Source: Bin103 sp002238925
Lineage (GTDB): Bacteria; Spirochaetota; Spirochaetia; SZUA-6; Bin103
Direction: 5' to 3'
DNA length: 64,000 nt
NCBI GenBank assembly: GCA_965208065.1
Contig: OZ242313.1
Coordinates: forward strand, 2,170,001-2,234,000
Part shown: piece by piece, positions 59,286-64,000 of the stretch
Numbering within the stretch: position 1 is the first letter of the stretch
Layout of the letters: each line of letters begins with the position of its first letter
Position numbers and translations under genes: made by a program
Notes under the pieces: generated by a model
The model's database searches: none
Told to the model about the DNA's origin: nothing
The model's input: only the letters and a program-made list of their open reading frames with translations

Positions 59286-59921
59286 GTGCGGGGCAATCTT
59301 GACAAACTGGTCTTGACAAACTGGCTTGATGCGCAGTTGTCGGCACGGGCGCTGCTTGCCTGGTTATGCCTGACGGCGCCGGCGATGCTGCTGGCGGGCG
59401 GTGCGGCGGTACGCGCTGTGCAGGTGGCGCTGCTGGTGATCGTCGCCGTCAGCATGGGACGCCGCCTGCGCTGGGGGCGGACCGCACTGTTTTTTTCCGC
59501 CGTGGTAGCGTTCAACCTGGCGACGCCGGGCGGGCGCGTGCTGGCCGCGCCGGCTGGCATTCCGGTGACCGCCGGTGCGCTGGAGGTCGGCCTGACCAAG
59601 GCGCTCGGACTGACCGGTCTGCTGGTGCTGTCCAAGGTGGGAATCCGGCGCGATCTGCGCCTGCCGGGGCGGGCGGGGCGCCTGCTCGACCTTACCCTGG
59701 CCTACGTGCGCGCGTTCCTGGATGCGGACGTGAAGCTGCTGGCGCGTGATCCCGTTTCGCGCCTCGACAACCTGCTGCACGAGGTGCAACGGGAGGTGGA
59801 TGGTGTACCGGAGACGCCAGCCACGGCAACTACGCCGCTGGGCGTCGCGGTTCTGACCGCTCTTCTGGCGGCAAGCTGGGCGGGCACCGTGGTGAGGCTG
59901 CACGGTCACTCCGTGACGTAA
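59286..59921 (+). CDS. membrane protein of unknown function
   Basis: 211 residues from a GTG at 59286; TTG codons at 59313 and 59337 are alternative starts. Four to five hydrophobic segments (about residues 23-38, 41-55, 66-80, 101-118 and 187-203) predict an inner-membrane protein. The spacing of the middle helices and a basic RRDLRLPGRAGRLLDL loop faintly recall ECF-transporter T subunits (CbiQ-like), but no diagnostic motif is present and I do not assign it. A 14-bp perfect tandem duplication (59297-59324) lies in its first codons. It stands 88 bases after rplQ. Confidence 0.6.
   Translation: MRGNLDKLVLTNWLDAQLSARALLAWLCLTAPAMLLAGGAAVRAVQVALLVIVAVSMGRRLRWGRTALFFSAVVAFNLATPGGRVLAAPAGIPVTAGALEVGLTKALGLTGLLVLSKVGIRRDLRLPGRAGRLLDLTLAYVRAFLDADVKLLARDPVSRLDNLLHEVQREVDGVPETPATATTPLGVAVLTALLAASWAGTVVRLHGHSVT
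59297..59324 (+). repeat. 14-bp perfect tandem duplication
   Basis: TCTTGACAAACTGG is present twice head to tail (59297-59310, 59311-59324). Because 14 is not a multiple of three, the duplication changes the reading frame of whatever lies upstream, so the true start of the gene may be downstream of it. Confidence 0.95.
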
Positions 59922-59927
59922 GAGACG

Positions 59928-61085
59928 ATGAAATCGAGATCCGGGCATCGCCCACCGGAGGGCTCTTCCGGATCAGGCGACGGGGTGAATTCGGAAGGCC
60001 GTGGCTGGCTACGGGTCATCCTCGGTCTTGGGGTGGCGGCGGCGCTGGTGACGGGCCCCCTGTGGTGGGAGGCGGCCGGCATGCTGGTGCGGGCAGGCCC
60101 GCTCGCGCCGGCGTGGCCGTGGCTGGTGCCGGCGCTGTGCGGTGTCCTGGTGGCGACCGTCACGCTGCTTGGGCCATTGCCGGCGCGCCGGCGCCGGCCG
60201 GAGCGGCGCATAGACCGGTTGGAGGTTGGTTCGCGGCCGCGCGCCGGTGCGGAGGCCTCCGATACACCGCTTGTGGCACTACCGGCGGCGTCCCCCGTCA
60301 GCGCACCCTCGGCACCACCTCCACCCGAGCCGGCACGGCATCCTGACGAGCAGGAGGGTGAGGCCGAACCGTCGTCCGATTCCGAGCGGGCCAAGGGTGC
60401 CGGCGGCGCACCGGTCACGGTGATCGAGGCCGGCGCGTTTGCGAAGGCGGTGCAGCAGGCGCGCGAGAGCGTGGCGTTGGAGGGTGGCGTGTACCGCGTG
60501 CGCGAGCGGTTGTACGGCAGCCGCGGCGAGCCGCGCCGGTCACTGCGCCGTATTGCCGAATCGGTGATCACCGACGACAAGATTGCGCGGCTGGCAACCG
60601 CCGGCCAGAGCCGGGCGGCGCGCACACCGGTGACCGGCGACGGCTTGAACTACGATCAACTGCTGGCGCAGTTTCCCGATCCGATGGCGGGTGAGACGCG
60701 CACGCGCGTATTGGAAGCACAGCGGATAGCGCTGCAGGCGGACGCCGCGGTGCTGCTGGCACGCGGCAACGCCGGCTACTCGGCGAGCCTCGCCACCGGG
60801 TCGCCGGGCACGCCGGGCACGCCGGGCCCGCTGGCCCTGACCGCGGGCGATCTGCTCTACGACGAGTATCTGCGCACGCGGCGCTACCTCCTGGCCGGGC
60901 CGGGCAGTGATGTGTGCTCCTCGCTGCCGTTCGCCGCCGCGCGGGTGGCGCTGGTGCCGGCGACTCTCGATGGCCGCCGCGCCTACCTGTTGTTCGCGGC
61001 CGCGACCCCGGGCGGCGGGGCCGGCGGGCCCGGTCTGCCGTGGAGCCAGGAGACCCTGATCGAGCGGCTCAATCTGCATCCCTGA
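59928..61085 (+). CDS. bitopic or two-helix membrane protein of unknown function
   Basis: 385 residues. An N-terminal cytoplasmic-like Ser/Gly stretch is followed by hydrophobic segments at about 28-50 and 64-84, then a long Ala/Pro/Glu-rich linker (about 100-165). A soluble C-terminal region follows, with EAGAFAKAVQQARESVALEGGVYRVRERLYG, EAQRIALQADAAVLLARG and DLLYDEYLRTRRYLL. I recognise no family. Residues around 291-299 are an S-P-G/T-P-G/T-P-G repeat from three 9-bp units. It begins six bases after the preceding membrane protein and is probably co-transcribed with it. Confidence 0.6.
   Translation: MKSRSGHRPPEGSSGSGDGVNSEGRGWLRVILGLGVAAALVTGPLWWEAAGMLVRAGPLAPAWPWLVPALCGVLVATVTLLGPLPARRRRPERRIDRLEVGSRPRAGAEASDTPLVALPAASPVSAPSAPPPPEPARHPDEQEGEAEPSSDSERAKGAGGAPVTVIEAGAFAKAVQQARESVALEGGVYRVRERLYGSRGEPRRSLRRIAESVITDDKIARLATAGQSRAARTPVTGDGLNYDQLLAQFPDPMAGETRTRVLEAQRIALQADAAVLLARGNAGYSASLATGSPGTPGTPGPLALTAGDLLYDEYLRTRRYLLAGPGSDVCSSLPFAAARVALVPATLDGRRAYLLFAAATPGGGAGGPGLPWSQETLIERLNLHP
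60801..60827 (+). repeat. three tandem 9-bp repeats in the unknown membrane protein
   Basis: The unit ACGCCGGGC occurs three times, the first copy starting with T. It encodes a collagen-like S/T-P-G triplet repeat. Confidence 0.85.
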
Positions 61086-61117
61086 CCTTCCAGGCCGCCC
61101 GCCCAGGCACGCTTCGC

Positions 61118-61147
61118 TTGACACCGGTCGCGAGCCGACAGTAGGTT
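61118..61147 (+). promoter_or_regulatory. promoter of rny
   Basis: TTGACA (61118-61123), an 18-base spacer and TAGGTT (61142-61147). The start near 61154 gives a leader of about 28 bases ending in a GGAGGAAG ribosome-binding site. Confidence 0.55.
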
Positions 61148-61181
61148 GGCAGGTACACAACAAACATGGGGGAGGAAGTAC

Positions 61182-62717
61182 ATGCCCGCCCAATTGACTT
61201 GGATTGTACTTTCTCTCGCCGCTGGAATTGGATTAGGTTGGCTTGTTCGCTGGCTGTATGCCAGGCTGGAACTGGCGTCTTCGGAGCAGAAGGCGCAACG
61301 GATCGTTAGGGATGCGAAACAAGACGCTGAAGCGATGCAACGTGAAGCGGTCTTGGAGACCAAAGATGAGCTATTACGAGAGCGTAACCAGATGGAGCGG
61401 GAGACTCGGGCGCGACGGAGCGAAGCGCAGCGCCACGAGCAACGACTGCTGCAGAAGGAAGAGAACCTAGAGAAGCGGCGAGAGGCGTTTGAGCGCCAGG
61501 AGAAACAGTTGATTGCCCGAGACAGGGCGATGGTCGAACGAGAAGAGGAGGTGTCGCGCGCGACCGACCGATGGACCGAGGAATTGGAGCAGGTTGCCAA
61601 GCTGACGGCCGATCAGGCGAAGAAGCTGCTGGTGAGCAGCCTCGAGGACGATGCTCGCCACGAAGCGCAGGCGCTGATACACAACATTGAGGCCGAGGCC
61701 AGACAGACCGCCGACCGCAAGGCTCGGGCGGTGGTGGTAAGCGCGATGCAACGGCTGGCGTCCGAAACCACCTCGGAAGTCAGCGTCACGTCGGTGAGCT
61801 TACCCAACGACGACATGAAGGGCCGGATCATCGGGCGCGAGGGGCGCAATATCCGCACACTCGAGAACCTCACCGGGGTCGACATCATCATTGATGACAC
61901 GCCGGAGGCCGTGGTGCTGTCCTGCTTCGATCCGCTGCGCAAGGAAACCGCGCGTCTCTCGCTCGAGCGGTTGGTTTCCGACGGCCGCATCCACCCCGCC
62001 CGCATCGAGGAGATCGTGCGCAAGGTGCATCGCGACCTGGAGAAGACGATCGAGGAGGACGCCGAGCGTGTGCTGTTCGACCTGGAGATTCCGAGTCTGC
62101 ACCATGACCTGGTAATGACGCTCGGACGGCTGAAGTACCGCACCAGTTACGGCCAGAATCAGCTTGCGCATGCCAAGGAAACCGCTCAGCTCGGGGCGAT
62201 GATTGCGGCCGAGACCGGCGGCAACATCCAGTTGAGCAAGCGCGCGTCGCTGCTGCACGACATCGGCAAGGCTATCGATTCCGACGAGAATCTTGGCCAT
62301 GCCGTGACCGGAATGGAGTTGGCGCGGCGCTGCGGGGAGGACGAGGTGGTGTGCAATGCAATCGGCGCCCACCACTACGATGTCGAGCCGGCGGGGATCG
62401 AGGCGATCATCGTCCAGATCGCGGACACCATCTCGGCATCGCGGCCGGGAGCACGGCGCGAGTCACTGGACAACTACCTGAAGAGGTTGGAGAACCTGGA
62501 GCGCATCGCGACCGGCTATTCCGGTGTGGAGCGAGCCTACGCGATTCAGGCAGGCCGCGAGTTGCGCGTCATGGTGAGCACCGAGCGCGTATCCGACGAT
62601 GGGGCGCGCGACCTCGGCAGGCAGGTAGCCAAGCAGATCGAAGCCGAGCTCAAGTACCCGGGGAGGATCAAGGTGACGGTCATTCGCGAGACGCGGGTAG
62701 TCGAGTATGCACGCTGA
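61182..62717 (+). CDS. rny: ribonuclease Y
   Basis: 511-residue membrane-anchored endoribonuclease that starts mRNA decay. One N-terminal transmembrane helix (about 5-25) is followed by a long charged coiled coil (about 35-190). The KH domain has GRIIGREGRNIRTLE (about 213-227) and the HD domain has LLHDIGKAID (about 356-365) with metal ligands and the GAHHYDVEP segment. The ATG at 61182 has a strong GGAGGAAG site. The first 300 bases are less GC-rich than the rest of the gene. ymdB follows, the usual partner. Confidence 0.97.
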   Translation: MPAQLTWIVLSLAAGIGLGWLVRWLYARLELASSEQKAQRIVRDAKQDAEAMQREAVLETKDELLRERNQMERETRARRSEAQRHEQRLLQKEENLEKRREAFERQEKQLIARDRAMVEREEEVSRATDRWTEELEQVAKLTADQAKKLLVSSLEDDARHEAQALIHNIEAEARQTADRKARAVVVSAMQRLASETTSEVSVTSVSLPNDDMKGRIIGREGRNIRTLENLTGVDIIIDDTPEAVVLSCFDPLRKETARLSLERLVSDGRIHPARIEEIVRKVHRDLEKTIEEDAERVLFDLEIPSLHHDLVMTLGRLKYRTSYGQNQLAHAKETAQLGAMIAAETGGNIQLSKRASLLHDIGKAIDSDENLGHAVTGMELARRCGEDEVVCNAIGAHHYDVEPAGIEAIIVQIADTISASRPGARRESLDNYLKRLENLERIATGYSGVERAYAIQAGRELRVMVSTERVSDDGARDLGRQVAKQIEAELKYPGRIKVTVIRETRVVEYAR

Positions 62718-62768
62718 CCGCCGACCGCGGCGATCGCGGATTCGCGCGGTGGGGGCGCGACAGACGCC

Positions 62769-63602
62769 GTGCAGGAGCTGATCGGGGCGCCGTCCGCGCC
62801 GCGCCGCGCACCCGAGCCGTTGCGGGTGTTGCTGATCGGCGACGTGGTGGGCCCGTCCGGTACGCGCGCCCTGTTCATGCACCTTGCGCAACTCAAGAAG
62901 CGCAGCCGGTGCGATCTGGTGATCGCCAACGTCGAGAACTCGGCTGCCGGGTTCGGCCTGACGCTGGCCCAGGCGGATGAGTACGCCGGATACGGCATCG
63001 ACGTGATGACCACGGGCAATCACATCTGGCAGCAGCGCGAGATCTGGCCGCGCCTGGACAGCGATGAACGGCTGCTGCGGCCGCACAACTATCCCCCGTC
63101 GGTGCCGGGCAAGGGTACCTGCATCGTGGCAGCGGGCGGGGTCCAGGTCGGTGTGCTGAACTTGGAGGGGCGGGTCGGCATGTCGCAACTCGATTGTCCG
63201 TTCCGGGTCGCACGGGCGGAGGTTGCCCGGCTGCGCAAGACAACGCCGCTGGTGGTGGTCGACATGCATGCTGAGAGTGTCGAGGAGAAGGAAGCGTTGG
63301 CGCTGTACCTGGACGGATCGGTGTCGGCCGTGGTGGGCACCCATACGCACGTGCAGACGGCCGATGAGCGGATCCTCCCGGGCGGCACCGCCTACCTCAC
63401 CGACCTGGGGATGACCGGCCCGCGCGACAGCGTGATCGGCATGAAGCCGGACGTGGTGCTGCGCCGTTCCCTGAGCCAGATGCCGTTGCGCATGGAGGTG
63501 GACGAGGGACCGGCGGATATCTGCGGTGCCCTGCTGAGCGTGGATCGTGCCAGCGGTAAGGCGATCGCGCTGGAACGAATCGTCGAGCGCGCTCACTTGT
63601 GA
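62769..63602 (+). CDS. YmdB-family metallophosphoesterase
   Basis: 277 residues. Family motifs are LLIGDVVGPSGTRAL, VIANVENSAAGFGLT, MTTGNHIWQQREI, LLRPHNYPPSVPG, VDMHAESVEEKEALA, VVGTHTHVQTADERILPGGTAYLTDLGMTG. The Asp, Asn, His set fits a two-metal cyclic-nucleotide phosphodiesterase like B. subtilis YmdB. Next to rny, it may influence RNA turnover or cyclic-nucleotide signalling. The GTG at 62769 is the first start with the full N-terminus; the first 17 residues are unconserved. Confidence 0.92.
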   Translation: MQELIGAPSAPRRAPEPLRVLLIGDVVGPSGTRALFMHLAQLKKRSRCDLVIANVENSAAGFGLTLAQADEYAGYGIDVMTTGNHIWQQREIWPRLDSDERLLRPHNYPPSVPGKGTCIVAAGGVQVGVLNLEGRVGMSQLDCPFRVARAEVARLRKTTPLVVVDMHAESVEEKEALALYLDGSVSAVVGTHTHVQTADERILPGGTAYLTDLGMTGPRDSVIGMKPDVVLRRSLSQMPLRMEVDEGPADICGALLSVDRASGKAIALERIVERAHL

Positions 63603-64000
63603 CCGCGCGCGCCGGCGGCCGCGGCAGGACGGGTGCAGGGAAGCAGACGCTGCTCGCCCGGTTGTGCGAGTTGTATCCGGAGCCTGGCCGCGATTACTGG
63701 TACGCGGCCGTGTTATGCGGAGAGGTACGCGTCGACGGCGAGCGCGTGCGGGATCCGCGTCGTGCGGTCACCGCCGCGTCCGCCGTGGCGGTGCAGCACG
63801 AGCGCGCACTGGCTTCGCGCGCCGGCTACAAGCTGCTGCATGCACTCGAACAGTTCGGCGTGCCGGTGGGCGGCAAGGTGATGCTCGATGCCGGCGCCGC
63901 GACCGGCGGGTTTACCGACTGTCTGCTGCGCCGCGGTGCGCGCCACGTGCACTGCGTCGACGTTGCCTACGGGGCGCTTGCGTACCGCTTGCGCAATGAT
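63599..64000 (+). CDS. TlyA-type rRNA methyltransferase/hemolysin family, C-terminus cut by window edge
   Basis: 134 codons are visible from a GTG that overlaps the ymdB stop (GTGA). The N-terminal part is an S4-like RNA-binding region (LLARLCELYPEPGRDYWYAAVLCGEVRVDGERV). The FtsJ-like methyltransferase part begins SRAGYKLLHAL, then MLDAGAATGGFTDCLLRRGARHVHCVDVAYG with the SAM-binding glycines. TlyA proteins 2'-O-methylate 16S and 23S rRNA and can set capreomycin sensitivity. The name hemolysin is historical. Confidence 0.88.
   Translation, partial: MTARAGGRGRTGAGKQTLLARLCELYPEPGRDYWYAAVLCGEVRVDGERVRDPRRAVTAASAVAVQHERALASRAGYKLLHALEQFGVPVGGKVMLDAGAATGGFTDCLLRRGARHVHCVDVAYGALAYRLRND

Noticed and set aside
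59299..59341. Two consensus -35 hexamers as tandem promoters for the membrane-protein genes
   Set aside because: No acceptable -10 box lies 16-18 bases downstream of either TTGACA; they are explained by the 14-bp duplication.

Overview
This 64 kb window is a GC-rich (roughly two thirds G+C) bacterial chromosome segment that looks like a member of the Spirochaetota. The best evidence is the RNA polymerase beta subunit, which carries Asn where most bacteria have Ser531 (E. coli numbering) in the rifampicin cluster; this Asn is the reported basis of natural rifampicin resistance in spirochaetes. EF-Tu, S12 and the S10-spc-alpha order (secY directly followed by rpmJ, with no adk, map or infA between) fit the same reading. 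The assignment is an inference; no rRNA gene is present to confirm it. GTG starts and 4-base GTGA/ATGA stop-start overlaps are very common, so most operons appear translationally coupled.

Layout. 1-5.3 kb, mostly minus strand: a truncated TM2 membrane protein, asnS, a stand-alone FliG N-terminal-like protein coupled to a zinc-dependent phospholipase C-like protein, a tRNA-Phe on the plus strand, a lipoprotein and hisC. 5.4-10.8 kb: a tightly coupled arginine operon led by its own repressor (argR-argC-argB-argD-argG plus a small membrane/winged-helix protein). 10.8-17.1 kb: tRNA-Pro, a 5-formyltetrahydrofolate cyclo-ligase-like gene, an unknown coiled-coil protein, a divergent FGGY sugar kinase and ARMT1/DUF89 phosphatase pair, and ligA. 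17.2-26.7 kb: a Wzz-like chain-length protein, then dnaE-hom-yggT-recG-rsmD.

26.7-59.2 kb is the main information-processing block: tRNA-Thr, rpmG, tRNA-Trp, secE, nusG, rplKAJL, rpoBC, then the str operon (rpsL, rpsG, fusA, tuf) and the continuous S10, spc and alpha operons through rpoA and rplQ. An insertion sequence of about 1.87 kb sits between rpoC and rpsL, and a good promoter lies just outside its right end, so the str-S10-spc-alpha block probably has its own transcription start. 59.2-64 kb holds two unrecognised membrane proteins, rny (RNase Y), a YmdB-family phosphoesterase and the start of a TlyA-type rRNA methyltransferase.

The window is mostly housekeeping DNA and I found no convincing new multi-gene system. 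The most unusual points are: ribosomal protein S17 with an Ala/Glu-rich N-terminal extension of about 142 residues next to an L29 with a similar tail; S12 with Arg43 and Ala91 at two classical streptomycin positions; Asn in the rifampicin cluster; an IS inside the ribosomal/RNA polymerase supercluster with a duplicated subterminal sequence; a FliG N-domain protein coupled to a phospholipase-like protein; two short membrane proteins sharing a C-terminal domain; and a recurring habit of exactly three 9-bp in-frame tandem repeats in poorly conserved protein segments.
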